A stretch of 64,000 nucleotides of DNA from Achatina immaculata (GCA_009760885.1 CM019701.1:16187975-16251974); one strand, 5' to 3'. Positions 10,567 through 23,642 are shown, counted from the first letter of the stretch. Notes: generated by a model from the sequence alone, not told the origin. Program-made: numbers and translations.

Positions 10567-12157
10567 TATGTTTGAATGTTGGTAAACTGTTCTGGTCAGT
10601 TCATCTAGATATGTTAGAATGTTGGTAAATTGTTTTGGTCAGTTCATCTAGGTATGTTAGAATGTTGGTAAATTGTTTTGGTCAGTTCAACTAGGTATGT
10701 TTGAATGTTGGTAAATTGTTTTGGTCAGTTCATCTAGGTATGTTAGAATGTTGGTAAATTGTTTTGGTCAGTTCAACTAGGTATGTTTGAATGTTGGTAA
10801 ATTGTTTTGGTCAGTTCATCTAGGTATGTTTGAATGTTGGTAAATTGTTTTGGTCAGTTCATCTAGGTATGTTTGAATGTTGGTAAATTATTTTGGTCAG
10901 TTCAACTAGGTATGTTTGAATGTTGGTAAATTGTTTTGGTCAGTTCATCTAGGTATGTTTGAATGTTGGTAAATTGTTTTGGTCAGTTCATCTAGGTATG
11001 TTAGAATGTTGGTAAATTGTTTTGGTCAGTTCATCAAGGTATGTTAGAATGTTGGTAAATTGTTTTGGTCAGTTCATCTAAGTATGTCAGAATGTTGGTA
11101 AACTGTTGTGGTCAGTTTATTTCATTATGCTAGAATATTGGTAAACTGTTGTGGTCAGTTGGTCTAGGTATGTTAGAATGTTGGTAAACTGTTATGGTCA
11201 GTTGGTCTAGTTATGCTAGAATGTTGGTAAACTGTTGTGGTCAGTTGGTCTAGTTATGCTAGAATATTGGTAAACTGTTGTGGTCAGTTGGTCTAGGTAT
11301 GTTAGAATGTTGGTAAACTGTTGTGGTCAGTTGGTCTAGGTATGCTAGAATATTGGTAAACTCTTGTGGTCAGTCGGTCTAGGTATGCTAGAATGTTGGT
11401 AAACTGTTGTGGTCAGTTTATTTAGTTATGGTAGAATATTGGTAAACTGTTGTGGGCAGTTTATTTAGTTATGCTAGAATATTGGTAAACTGTTGTGGTC
11501 AGTTGGTCTAGGTATGTTAGAACATTAGTAAACTGTTATGGTCAGTTGGTCTAGGTATGTTAGAATGTTGGTAAATTGTTGTGGTCAGTTGGTCTAGGTA
11601 TGTCAGAATGTTGGTAAATTGTTGTGGTCAGTTGGTCTAGGTATGTTAGAATGTTGGTAAACTGTTGTGGTCAGTTGGTCTAGGTATGTCAGAATGTTGG
11701 TAAACTGTTGTGGTCAGTTTATTTAGTTATGCTAGAATATTGGTAAACTGTTGTGGTCAGTTGGTCTAGGTATGTTAGAACATTAGTAAACTGTTATGGT
11801 CAGTTGGTCTAGGTATGTTAGAATGTTGGTAAACTGTTGTGGTCAGTTGGTCTAGGTATGTTAGAATGTTGGTAAACTGTTGTGGTCAGTTGGTCTAGGT
11901 ACGTTAGAATGTTGGTAAACTGTTGTGGTCAGTTGGTCTAGGTATGTTAGAATGCTGGTAAACTGATGTGGTCAGTTGGTCTAGGTATGTTAGAATGTTG
12001 GTAAACTGTTGTGGTCAGTTGGTCTAGGTATGTCAGAATGTTGGTAAACTGTTGTGGTCAGTTGGTCTAGGTATGTTAGAATGTTGGTAAACTGTTGTGG
12101 TCAGTTGGTTTAGTTATGTTTGAATGTTGGTAAACTGTTGTGGTCAGTTGGTCTAGG
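10567..12157. repeat. 43-bp minisatellite, about 37 copies (first array)
   Basis: Unit includes GTATGTTAGAATGTTGGTAA and TGGTCAGTTGGTCTAG. The left third uses a TTTTGGTCAGTTCATCTAG variant and the right part TGTGGTCAGTTGGTCTAG, so the array has two subfamilies in blocks. Confidence 0.95.
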
Positions 12158-12515
12158 TAAGTCTGGCCATCTTCGCCTTAGTCTTCCTTTCTTTTTCTCA
12201 TTAAATACCCTTCCAAGATGGTCTTCTCTAGATTATCATGATGTTTAATGTGTCCAAAATATTTAAGTTTTACTATACTATACTAGCTTCACTAGCCAGC
12301 CTTCTTCTATATTAAGTTCTTGTAGTATGGATATATTTGTTCTTTTTTGTGTCCATAATATTTGGAGAACTCTTCTGTAGCATTTACATTCAAAAGCATT
12401 TATGTGTTTCTCAGCTGTTTTGTTAAGTGTCCAGGTCTCACAGGCATATGTTGAAATGGGAAAAATGAATGCCCTTAAAAATCTTGATATGCGCAGATAC
12501 AAAACATCCATCACA
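12158..12515 (-). mobile_element. LINE-C C-terminal fragment
   Basis: The minus strand encodes YACETWTLNKTAEKHINAFE, then CYRRVLQILW and LNIEEGWLVK, the region after the RT palm in non-LTR elements. The DNA matches 37960-38270, for example CTCTAGATTATCATGA and AATGTGTCCAAAATATTTAA. Truncated at both ends. Confidence 0.8.
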
Positions 12516-12746
12516 TAGAGAGCTCACTGGAGACAAAATAGACAGGCTAAAGAGAGACAAATTTTGGATAGGTCGGGCTGAAGACTCCATCAGGTATGCA
12601 GACTGATTAGCATCAATCCTAGTGAAGAGTGGACACCAGTGCCTTCAGGTTTCAAAGACATCTTATATGTCATCGTAACACAAGTTACAGGGAGCAGACC
12701 TGGGTGTGGTTGATGTGGAGGTCATAAGAAAAACCTCCCAACCACA

Positions 12747-13215
12747 CAGATGCTGTTATCTACACAAATGGCTCTATTGTGCATCATCAGTGAAGAACTT
12801 GAGCATTCATCACACACTCTGGCGGCAGAACAGTCCAGGAAGCCAGTGGTACCCTATGCCATGAGGACCAGCAGCATGATGATGATGGAGATAAAAAGCC
12901 ATTTATCAGAGTGGAATCACAGGACCACACCCTTGCCTGTGTGCTAAGAGACTCAGTGAGACTGATTTGAAAGGTCCAGATGGGATCAGTGCACAGGCAG
13001 TGGCTGGAGTTCTTGCAGAGGTCAAAGATTAGCAGTGTCGCCTTCCTTTTTTGTACCAGATCATGCTGGTGTCTGGGACAATGAAAAGGCTGATAGACTG
13101 GCTTGTTTGTACCCACCTCCACCCCCCCCCCCCCCCCGAGAATTTAGCCAACCAATGGGTCAAAAATGGTCAATGCCTCTGGAGAGCTTGAAAAAGTGGA
13201 GGACTTGGAGAAAGG
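12747..13215 (+). mobile_element. LINE RNase H-domain fragment
   Basis: Frames from 12747 read DAVIYTNGS, then GGRTVQEASG, then TSSMMMMEIK, then VPDHAGVWDNEKADRLA. These are the beta1, beta2, helix A and C-terminal motifs of the RNase H domain of an RNase H-bearing LINE. The first Asp is replaced by Asn (YTNGS), and stops and frame changes lie in between. A C homopolymer of about 15 sits at 13122-13137. Confidence 0.7.
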
Positions 13216-13332
13216 TGGCTTAACATTGCTTTCGTGGATGTATGAGTTGAATGTGAAGAATGACATAGCAAGGACTGACCAGTGCTCCCAACACGTGAGA
13301 GGAATTGTTAGTCAATGCCAAACTGGCACACC

Positions 13333-14166
13333 TGGTCAGTTGGTCTAGGTATGCTAGAATATTGGTAAACTCTTGTGGTCAGTCGGTCTAGGTATGCTAG
13401 AATGTTGGTAAACTGTTGTGGTCAGTTTATTTAGTTATGGTAGAATATTGGTAAACTGTTGTGGGCAGTTTATTTAGTTATGCTAGAATATTGGTAAACT
13501 GTTGTGGTCAGTTGGTCTAGGTATGTTAGAACATTAGTAAACTGTTATGGTCAGTTGGTCTAGGTATGTTAGAATGTTGGTAAATTGTTGTGGTCAGTTG
13601 GTCTAGGTATGTCAGAATGTTGGTAAATTGTTGTGGTCAGTTGGTCTAGGTATGTTAGAATGTTGGTAAACTGTTGTGGTCAGTTGGTCTAGGTATGTCA
13701 GAATGTTGGTAAACTGTTGTGGTCAGTTTATTTAGTTATGCTAGAATATTGGTAAACTGTTGTGGTCAGTTGGTCTAGGTATGTTAGAACATTAGTAAAC
13801 TGTTATGGTCAGTTGGTCTAGGTATGTTAGAATGTTGGTAAACTGTTGTGGTCAGTTGGTCTAGGTATGTTAGAATGTTGGTAAACTGTTGTGGTCAGTT
13901 GGTCTAGGTACGTTAGAATGTTGGTAAACTGTTGTGGTCAGTTGGTCTAGGTATGTTAGAATGCTGGTAAACTGATGTGGTCAGTTGGTCTAGGTATGTT
14001 AGAATGTTGGTAAACTGTTGTGGTCAGTTGGTCTAGGTATGTCAGAATGTTGGTAAACTGTTGTGGTCAGTTGGTCTAGGTATGTTAGAATGTTGGTAAA
14101 CTGTTGTGGTCAGTTGGTTTAGTTATGTTTGAATGTTGGTAAACTGTTGTGGTCAGTTGGTCTAGG
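13333..14166. repeat. 43-bp minisatellite, second array (part of duplication unit 2)
   Basis: About 19 monomers, matching 11324-12157 in order, including the rare variants AACATTAGTAAACTG and AATGCTGGTAAACTGATG. Confidence 0.93.
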
Positions 14167-14524
14167 TAAGTCTGGCCATCTTCGCCTTAGTCTTCCTTTC
14201 TTTTTCTCATTAAATACCCTTCCAAGATGGTCTTCTCTAGATTATCATGATGTTTAATGTGTCCAAAATATTTAAGTTTTACTATACTATACTAGCTTCA
14301 CTAGCCAGCCTTCTTCTATATTAAGTTCTTGTAGTATGGATATATTTGTTCTTTTTTGTGTCCATAATATTTGGAGAACTCTTCTGTAGCATTTACATTC
14401 AAAAGCATTTATGTGTTTCTCAGCTGTTTTGTTAAGTGTCCAGGTCTCACAGGCATATGTTGAAATGGGAAAAATGAATGCCCTTAAAAATCTTGATATG
14501 CGCAGATACAAAACATCCATCACA
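14167..14524 (-). mobile_element. LINE-C C-terminal fragment (second copy of the duplication)
   Basis: Same content as 12158-12515 at an offset of 2009. It arose by the tandem duplication, not by a separate insertion. Confidence 0.8.
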
Positions 14525-14755
14525 TAGAGAGCTCACTGGAGACAAAATAGACAGGCTAAAGAGAGACAAATTTTGGATAGGTCGGGCTGAAGACTCCATC
14601 AGGTATGCAGACTGATTAGCATCAATCCTAGTGAAGAGTGGACACCAGTGCCTTCAGGTTTCAAAGACATCTTATATGTCATCGTAACACAAGTTACAGG
14701 GAGCAGACCTGGGTGTGGTTGATGTGGAGGTCATAAGAAAAACCTCCCAACCACA

Positions 14756-15224
14756 CAGATGCTGTTATCTACACAAATGGCTCTATTGTGCATCATCAGT
14801 GAAGAACTTGAGCATTCATCACACACTCTGGCGGCAGAACAGTCCAGGAAGCCAGTGGTACCCTATGCCATGAGGACCAGCAGCATGATGATGATGGAGA
14901 TAAAAAGCCATTTATCAGAGTGGAATCACAGGACCACACCCTTGCCTGTGTGCTAAGAGACTCAGTGAGACTGATTTGAAAGGTCCAGATGGGATCAGTG
15001 CACAGGCAGTGGCTGGAGTTCTTGCAGAGGTCAAAGATTAGCAGTGTCGCCTTCCTTTTTTGTACCAGATCATGCTGGTGTCTGGGACAATGAAAAGGCT
15101 GATAGACTGGCTTGTTTGTACCCACCTCCACCCCCCCCCCCCCCCCGAGAATTTAGCCAACCAATGGGTCAAAAATGGTCAATGCCTCTGGAGAGCTTGA
15201 AAAAGTGGAGGACTTGGAGAAAGG
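14756..15224 (+). mobile_element. LINE RNase H-domain fragment (second copy of the duplication)
   Basis: Same as 12747-13215 at an offset of 2009, including the C homopolymer length. Confidence 0.7.
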
Positions 15225-15356
15225 TGGCTTAACATTGCTTTCGTGGATGTATGAGTTGAATGTGAAGAATGACATAGCAAGGACTGACCAGTGCTCCCAA
15301 CACGTGAGAGGAATTGTTAGTCAATGCCAAACTGGCACACCTGGTCACTGTACAGT

Positions 15357-15385
15357 GATTGATTGATTGATTGATCTTTATTTCA
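15357..15385 (-). repeat. (GATT)n run next to an AATAAA motif: probable retroelement 3' tail
   Basis: On the minus strand the order is CCTTTTGAAATAAAGATCAA then repeated TCAA units. This is the usual layout of a LINE or SINE 3' end: polyadenylation-like motif, then a simple tail. Confidence 0.45.
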
Positions 15386-16261
15386 AAAGGTGATGAGATC
15401 AGAGCACCTATGGACATGTCAAGAGTGCAGTGATGATGATCCATTTATAACAACATTAACAATAATATAACATAACATAAATATACATGACTATTTATTT
15501 ACCTTTCCAATATACAAAAATGTTAACTCAAAAACATGAAAGACATAAATGATGAAAAATAACATAATTAATGTTTAAAAAATTAAAAGAAAAAAAAAAA
15601 AGATTTTCCCTTATTTAATGTGTGAAGAGAATTATAAACAGTCTAATAATTGGAAGATGGATATTTCTAACATTGTTGTCACCTACATTGTTATCATGAC
15701 TGCAAAACCCTAAATGATTCACATTTCATTCCAGATATTAAAATCTATAAAGCAAAACCGTTCACAGACCAGAACATAATGAGGGAAACCATAGTGGCAA
15801 GGTCTTGTTGAAAGCAGTAAAGTACATCTAGTACAAGGTTACAGTCCAACAACAAACAGAAGGAAATGAAAGAACCAAGACTGGCTGCTGTAGAACAAAA
15901 ATACATTAGCACATGAAAACTACATCAAAGCAAACTGCCTCCAGTTTTGTTTTCTTCTCACAGAATATGAGAAAATGGCCAGGATCATAAAACAAAAACA
16001 ACCATCAATGTGTTTTTGCTCTTGCGTTAAATAAGGAAATAAGACATTTTCAGTGTGACCCGATGCCACAAAATGGGTTATATGTCTAGACAACATCAAA
16101 TATTTCAATTCATTGATTAAAAATAATCACCCACAATAAATTCTTTTTTTTTTTTAAATCTGGCTTGGGATAACACAAGCAATGTCTTAAAAAATGTAAA
16201 TATTTATACTACTGTTCCGCCAGCTAGGTCGACAATTTTTATTGAGCTTACTAATGAAATC
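15386..16261. other. No recognisable feature
   Basis: AT-rich sequence, possibly the body of the element whose tail is at 15357-15385. No coding similarity recognised. Confidence 0.35.
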
Positions 16262-16382
16262 TGGAAATGGATGCAGCAGCAGCAGGCCATCTTGCTGACA
16301 ACCGAGAGGCCTACAGGAGTGCTGTTTGGGAGGCAAAGTTCCGCAAGGGACATGCAAAGGAATGAATGAATGAATGAATGAA
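16262..16382 (+). mobile_element. LINE-C 3' end with (AATG)n tail
   Basis: Encodes GHLADNREAYRSAVWEAKFR followed by KGHAK and an AATG run. The minus-strand copy at 37838-38440 ends in the related GHLAYIQEAYKRAVREAKFR. Confidence 0.7.
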
Positions 16383-16671
16383 ATGCTTAAAATCATATTA
16401 GTCATTACCAAAGTATCATCAGCAATAGAACAACAATGTGTGAATATGAACAGTTCATACTGGAGAAAATGGCTGGAAGATAACAAAAGATTGAGACCTA
16501 TCCCTGTTTTATTTTAAAAAATAAATTGTGTCAAAGATATAGTGTTCACCACTTCAAAACTGAAAGAGGAAAAATACTGTTAAATGTACAAGAAAATCAG
16601 CTCAAACACAATCTATTTATTACAACAACAAACAGTACTGCTTCCTAGAATAAGAACTTCAACTACATCAG
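16383..16671. other. No recognisable feature
   Basis: AT-rich spacer before the 33-bp array. Confidence 0.3.
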
Positions 16672-17056
16672 GGAAAGTCATCAAACAAGACTACAGAAAA
16701 GAACAGAACATCAAACAAGACCGCATAAAGGCAGAATAGAACATCCAACAAGATTACAGAAAAGAAGAAAAGAACATCAAACCAGAGCACAGAAAAGCAG
16801 ATTAGAACATCAACCAGATCACAGAAAGGCAAGATAGAACATCAAACCAGAGCACAGAAAGGAAGAATAGAACATCCAACCAGAGCACAGAAAGGCAGGA
16901 TAGAACATTAAACCAGATCACAGAAAGGCAGGATAGAACATCAAACCAGATCACAGAAAGGCCGGATAGAACATCAAACCAGAGCACAGAAAAGCAAAAC
17001 ATCATCAACCAAGAGCACAGAAAAACAGAATAAAACATCAAAACAGAGCATAGGAG
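16672..17056. repeat. 33-bp tandem array, about 11 copies
   Basis: Unit contains AGAACATCAAACCAGAGCAC and AGAAAGGCAG. Copies are diverged at the left edge and more regular in the middle. Confidence 0.88.
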
Positions 17057-18104
17057 ACAGATCATGAACCCAGACTAGTTAAAGACAGATGTGGACAGTA
17101 AACCAGACCAATGAAAGCCAAAATTCAACTTTAAATCTGAGCACAGAAGAGAGATAAAGCTCCCAGAAGCCAGACTAGTGCCATAGGTCCTACATCTGTC
17201 AGGTATATCAGCCCTCACACATGAGAGCACTGGTACAGCTGATAATGTACCACCTTCTACTCCCAAAGCTGTGAGAAGGCACGCTACCTCTGTACTCTTG
17301 CTGTGAAAATGGGTTCTTGACACACCTATGCTGGGAGGACACCAATTCTAAAAACTGGGATTGTCTGTCTGTAAGTGATGTGCACAGGTTCATGCAAACT
17401 AATGGTATGCAACTGTAAAGGTCACACCAGATAAACAAAGTGAGTGTGTGTGTGTGTGAGGGGGGTGTGGTGTGGAGAGAGAGAGAGAACATTCTCAATA
17501 AATGTTTATGCCAAACATACAGCCTGAGATCATCATTTTCTTTCACTCTGTCATGTGAATGCCAGCCAAGAAATAATGCATTATCTGGAGTTTTAAAGCC
17601 TTTCATCAAGCTAGACAAGATATCTCTAGCCTTGATCACAGTGGGACATGAACTGAAACAAATGCTGATCCAGGAACACATGACATACCACAAACATGGC
17701 AGGTGACCACAAACTCCTCCATCAGATCTCACAAATAAAATGGGGTTCATAAAGTTACAAAAAAAAAAGGAATGTTATTTAAAAGAATGCCTTATACTGA
17801 TTAGATAAAATACATCATGTATGTGCCTCAATGACCTTTAATATTGTGTGTGCACATGGACAGACACATGCAGGAATTGTGTAAGTTTTGAGGTCCAGTA
17901 TCTTGTGTACATCCCACTTCATATTTTACACATATTATCAGTCTACATAACCAAGTTAAGATGAAGATAAATGCAGTGAGCAACAAACACTTTTATTTTC
18001 AGTTCTGCATGGAAAAACAGCATATAGTTATCTTCTCTTTCTACCTTCTTCTGTCTCTTTTCTTTCTAAGTGTAGCTTCTTGTTTTGACATGCACATGAG
18101 CCTT
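17057..18104. other. No recognisable feature
   Basis: Frames of up to 180 codons on the minus strand (17208-17750) show no domain or family I know. A GT then GA-rich microsatellite lies at 17440-17490. I do not call a gene. Confidence 0.35.
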
Positions 18105-18908
18105 ACTTCCCAACACCAAGCTATATGAAGACTGACTACCTTCCTTTCTAACACAAAGCTCTATGAAGACTGACTACTTTCCTTTCTAACATCAAGCTAT
18201 ATGAAGACTGACTCCTTTCCTTTCTAACATTAAGCTCTATTAAGACTGACTCCCTTCCTTTCTAACATCAAGCTATATGAAGACTGACTACATTCCATTA
18301 TAACACCAAACTCTATGAAAACTGACTCCCTTCCTTTATAACATCAAGCTATATGAAGACTGACTACCTTCCTTTCTAACATCAAGCTCTATGAAGACTG
18401 ACTACCTTCCTTTATAACACCAAACTCTATGAAGACTGACTACATTCCTTTATAACACCAAACTCTTTGAAGACTGACTACATTCCTTTATAACACCAAA
18501 CTCTATGAAGACTGACTACATTCCTTTATAACATCAAACTCTATGAAGACTGACTACATTCCTTTATAACACCAAACTCTATGAAGACTGACTACATTCC
18601 TTTATAACACCAAACTCTATGAAGACTGACTACATTCCTTTATAACACCAAAATCTATGAAGACTGACTACATTCCTTTATAACACCAAACTCTATGAAG
18701 ACTGACTACATTCCTTTATAACACCAAACTCTTTGAAGACTGACTACATTCCTTTATAACACCAAACTCTATGAAGACTGACTACATTCCTTTATAACAC
18801 CAAACTCTATGAAGACTGACTACATTCCTTTATAACACCAAACTCTATGAAGACTGACTACATTCCTTTATAACACCAAACTCTATGAAGACTGACTACA
18901 TTCCTTCC
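18105..18908. repeat. 38-bp tandem array, about 21 copies
   Basis: Unit contains TATAACACCAAACTCTATGA and AGACTGACTACATTCCTT. Diverged on the left (variants with AAGCTATATG) and homogeneous on the right. Confidence 0.93.
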
Positions 18909-19589
18909 CAATAAGAGACGCACCCAAAAAACACTTTAAGGAATATGTAACACTGTATATACAAATCACACATACACTGATACTATTATCATGCTAATCA
19001 TATAATACATAAAAGTACTACTGCTAATATTGACACATAAATAAACCATAACAAACAGAGAAAATGTTGAAGTTCATGAGATGTAAGACAAATACAACAA
19101 AGATTATATAATGTTGTACAGCTAATTTCTTAACAGTTAAGAACTGTTGTAGCATTTGATTTGAACTTCTTGACCCATGTGTTATCTGCATTATTAAAAG
19201 ACCAATATGATCTGAGATTTGAGACAAACATGAGTTCCCCACCTTGGACCTGCACTGAAAGCTTGAGACAGAAGCCAGTATCTAATGGATGATTTTGCTG
19301 GAAATATTTCTCACAGAGAAATACTGTATCATGATGAGGAAAATATGGTGTGTACTGCTATACAATACTAGAAATGGGGACAACTAACAAACAGACAATT
19401 CTAGGTAACATTTGTTATCTGTCACAGTGTACTATCTAAATGTTTTCTGTAAAGTTGATGCTTGTAAACAGTAATAGTTTCTCTGTTAGCATTTAACCAA
19501 GGAATTCTACTCTAGTTCTATACTATTTTAGATGGACTATAAAGCCACAATCTAATTCTGTACTATTTCAGGTGAGCCCAAAAGTCACA
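18909..19589. other. No recognisable feature
   Basis: Spacer between two arrays; no supported reading frame. Confidence 0.35.
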
Positions 19590-21905
19590 ATCTAGCTCTG
19601 CACATCCTAGCTAGACCAGCTGGTCACAATATAGCTCTACATAGCTGGACCAGCATGTCACAATATAGCTCTACACAGCTAGACCAGCTGGTCACAATAT
19701 AGCTCTACACAGCTAGACCAGCATGTCACAATATAGCTCTACACAGCTAGACCAGCATGTCACAATATAGCTCTACACAGCTAGACCAGCTGGTCACAAT
19801 ATAGCTCTACACAGCTAGACCAGCATGTCACAATATAGCTCTACACAGCTAGACCAGCATGTCACAATATAGCTATACACAGCTAGACCAGCATGTCACA
19901 ATATAACTCTACACAGCTAGACCAGCTGGTCACAATATAGCTATACACAGCTAGACAAGCATGTCACAATATAGCTCCACACAGCTAGACCAGCATGTCA
20001 CAATATAGCTCTACACAGCTAGACCAGCATGTCACAATACAGCTCCACACATCTTAGCTAAACCAGCAGGCCACAGTATATCTCTACACAGCTAGACCAG
20101 CAGGTCACAATATAGCTCTACACAGCTAGACCAGCTGGTCACAATATAGCTCTACACAGCTAGACCAGCATGTCACAATAAAGCTATACACAGCTAGACC
20201 AGCATGTCACATTATAGCTCTACACAGCTAGACCAGCATGTCACAATATAGCTCTACACAGCTAGACCAGCTGGTCACAAGATAGCTCTACACAGCTAGA
20301 CCAGCATGTCATAATAAAGCTATACACAGCTAGACCAGCATGTCACAATATATCTCTACACAGCTAGACCAGCAGGTCACACTATAGCTCTACACAGCTA
20401 GACCAGCATGTCACAATATAGCTCTACACAGCTAGACCAGCTGGTCACAATATAGCTCTACACAGCTAGACCAGCATGTCACAATAAAGCTCTACACAGC
20501 TAGACCAGCATGTCACAATATAGCTCTACACAGCTAGACCAGCAGGTCACACTATAGCTCTGCACATCTTAGCTAAACCATCAGGTCACAAAATAGCTCT
20601 ACACATCTTAGATAGACCAGCAGGTCACACTATAGCTCTGTATATCTTAGCTAGACCAGCAGGTTACAATATAGCTCTACACATCTTAGCTAGACCAGCA
20701 AGTCACAATACATCTTTACACATCTTAGCCAGACCAGCAGGTCACACTATGGCTTTACACATCTTAGCTAGACCAACAGGTCACAATATAGCTTTACACA
20801 TCTTAGCTAAACCAGCAGGTCACAATATAGCTTTACACATCTTAGCTAGACCAGCAGGACACAATATAGCTCTGCACATCTTAGCTAGACCAGCTGGTCA
20901 CATTATAGCTCTACACAGCTAGACCAGCATGTCACAATATAGCTCTACACAGCTAGACCAGCTGGTCACAAGATAGCTCTACACAGCTAGACCAGCATGT
21001 CATAATAAAGCTATACACAGCTAGACCAGCATGTCACAATATATCTCTACACAGCTAGACCAGCAGGTCACACTATAGCTCTACACAGCTAGACCAGCAT
21101 GTCACAATATAGCTCTACACAGCTAGACCAGCTGGTCACAATATAGCTCTACACAGCTAGACCAGCATGTCACAATAAAGCTCTACACAGCTAGACCAGC
21201 ATGTCACAATATAGCTCTACACAGCTAGACCAGCAGGTCACACTATAGCTCTGCACATCTTAGCTAAACCATCAGGTCACAAAATAGCTCTACACATCTT
21301 AGATAGACCAGCAGGTCACACTATAGCTCTGTATATCTTAGCTAGACCAGCAGGTTACAATATAGCTCTACACATCTTAGCTAGACCAGCAAGTCACAAT
21401 ACATCTTTACACATCTTAGCCAGACCAGCAGGTCACACTATGGCTTTACACATCTTAGCTAGACCAACAGGTCACAATATAGCTTTACACATCTTAGCTA
21501 AACCAGCAGGTCACAATATAGCTTTACACATCTTAGCTAGACCAGCAGGACACAATATAGCTCTGCACATCTTAGCTAGACCAGCTGGTCACAATATAGC
21601 TCTACACAGCTAGACCAGCATGTCACAATATAGCTCTACACAGCTAGACCAGCTGGTTACAATACAGCTCTACACAGCTAGACCAGCAGGTCACAGTGTA
21701 GCTCTGCACATCTTAGCTAGACCAGCAAGTCACAATATAGCTCTGCACATCTTAGCTAGACCAGCAGGTCACAGTGTAGCTCTGCACATCTTAGCTAGAC
21801 CAGCAAGTCACAATATAGCTCTGCACATTTTAGCTAGACCAGCAGGTCACAGTATAGCTCTGCACATCTTAGCTAGACCAACAGGTCACAATTTAGCCAA
21901 AGTCT
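19590..21905. repeat. 34/39-bp minisatellite, about 64 copies, with 691-bp higher-order duplication
   Basis: The short unit has CACAATATAGCTCTACACAG then CTAGACCAGCATGT (34 bp). The long unit has CACATCTTAGCTAGACCAGC (39 bp). Segment 20206-20896 recurs as 20897-21587 with matching variants, for example ACAAGATAGC at 20278 and 20969. Confidence 0.93.
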
Positions 21906-22079
21906 TGACAGACTTGTGACCTGCACTAAGTGTATAAATCTGACCTTCATGTACAGTTTTAAATCAGGCTGATACTAATCTTTCCCCTTATCACTCTATG
22001 CTTAAAATAAAAGTGACTAGAAATTTTACTCATAACTTTGTTCTACACAATCGTATCTTATATTTTGTAAATTTCAATT

Positions 22080-22790
22080 CACACAACCAATTCTCTCCCA
22101 TGCAGTCAAGTTTAACAGTGTCCCACACAATCAAGTTTAATAAATTTTGCCCCACACAGCCAAGTTTAACAAACTGTGCCTCACACAGTCAAGCTTGATA
22201 AATTCTCCCACACAGCCAAGTTTAACAAACTGTGCCTCACACAGTCAAGCTTGATAAATTCTCCCACACAGCCAAGTTTAATCAATTTTGCCCCACACAG
22301 CCAAGTTTAACAAACTGTGCTTCACACAGTCAAGCTTGATAAATTCTCCCACACAGCCAAGTTTAATAAATTTTGCTCCACACAGCCAAATTTAACAAAC
22401 TGTGCCTCACACAGTCAAGCTTGATAAATTCTCCCACACAGCCAAGTTTAACAAACTGTGTCCCATAGTTAAGTTTAACAAATTGTCTCTCACACAGTCA
22501 ACCTTGATAAATTCTCTCACACACTGCCAAGTTTAACAAATTGTGTCCCACAGTCAAGCTTGATAAATTCTCTCCCACACAGCCAAGTTTAACAAATTGT
22601 GTCCCATGGTCAAGTTTAACAAACTGTCTCCCACACAGTCAAGCTTGATAAATTCTCTCCCACACAGCCAAGTTTAACAAATTGTGTCCCATGGTCAAGT
22701 TTAACAAACTGTCTCCCACACAGTCAAGCTTGATAAATTCTCTCCCACACAGCCAAGTTTAACAAACTGTCTCCCATACTGTCAGGTTCT
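22080..22790. repeat. ~56-bp tandem array built from 27- and 29-bp half units
   Basis: One half has CACACAGCCAAGTTTAACAA and the other CACACAGTCAAGCTTGATAA, alternating about twelve times with spacer drift. Confidence 0.88.
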
Positions 22791-23642
22791 ATGAATGTCT
22801 GACACACTAACCAAATTTACCCCACAAAGCCACATTTTATAAAAGTCTACCTCACACTGCCTGAGTTGTATGAATTCTGCCTTGAAGATATGAATAAATT
22901 TAATGTGAGAGTTATGTTACTTTCTATTTCCAATATGTCCACTACAAAGTGCAAGTGGTTACTTGGTCCATTATACTAGGCTATAGTGGTAACATCTGAT
23001 TAAAAGTGCTTAATTATAACAGTTCTTGATACTCTTGTAATACAGCTTAGCCTCAATGACACTGGCACAGGCTGAGAAGTTTTGCCTCATTTGAAATATT
23101 CTGAGTGGATATATCTAGCTAATACTGGTTCTGACCAGTTTCCCCGGGGTCTGCCCTCCCCCACCCCTGCCCCCCCCCCCACCTGCAACTCCACACAGCT
23201 CCTGTTTAGTGTAGGTCAACCTGCAGGCCTGTCAAGATTACAACTGATATCACTGACTTTTCACTGCAGTAAATGCTATCACTGACATTCATCAACATCA
23301 TCAAGGATGTTAAAAGGATGAGCACAGTGATGTGATATGTTGGAGTTTACTGATGATGGGAGAAAATCTAAGAAAACATTTGAGGAACTGGTGACTGCAA
23401 GAAAAGGATTAGGTAGTTTAGTCACAAGTTGGCAGAAAAGTTTTGAGGCTGGATGACAGTTGGCAGAAAAGTTTTGAGGCTGGAGGACAGTTCATAAAAG
23501 TAATTATGTAACATATGTAAAAGATAACATTACATCTTGTATAGGTTTTAATGGCACCACACTAATTTTTTAATAAAATGAAGGTAAAACTTGTCAGATC
23601 ACCACAGCATTTGTGTCTTTAAAAAAATTCCTTAATAATCTA
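22791..23642. other. No recognisable feature
   Basis: Contains a C-rich stretch near 23155-23182. The coding-strand (minus) motif ATTAAA occurs near 23547 and 23568 and could mark the TPD52-like 3' end, but this is only a guess. Confidence 0.3.

Larger units (their letters stand above)
11324..13332. repeat. Tandem duplication unit 1 (2009 bp)
   Basis: Contains the last ~830 bp of the 43-bp array, a LINE-C fragment and an RNase H fragment. It is followed directly by an apparently identical second unit: all frames recur at an offset of exactly 2009. Confidence 0.92.
13333..15341. repeat. Tandem duplication unit 2 (2009 bp)
   Basis: A direct copy of 11324-13332. The junction joins CCTGGTCA of the flank to the satellite TGGTCAGTTGG. 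The outer right flank reads CCTGGTCACTGTAC, so TGGTCA is shared at the breakpoint. Confidence 0.92.

Noticed and set aside
13035..13223. Proline-rich small protein with a run of eight prolines
   Set aside because: The prolines come from a C homopolymer inside an RNase H fragment of a LINE; the same occurs at 15044-15232 because of the duplication.
17208..17750. 180-codon minus-strand frame
   Set aside because: No domain, no family resemblance and no splice context found. Open frames of this size occur by chance in this amount of sequence.
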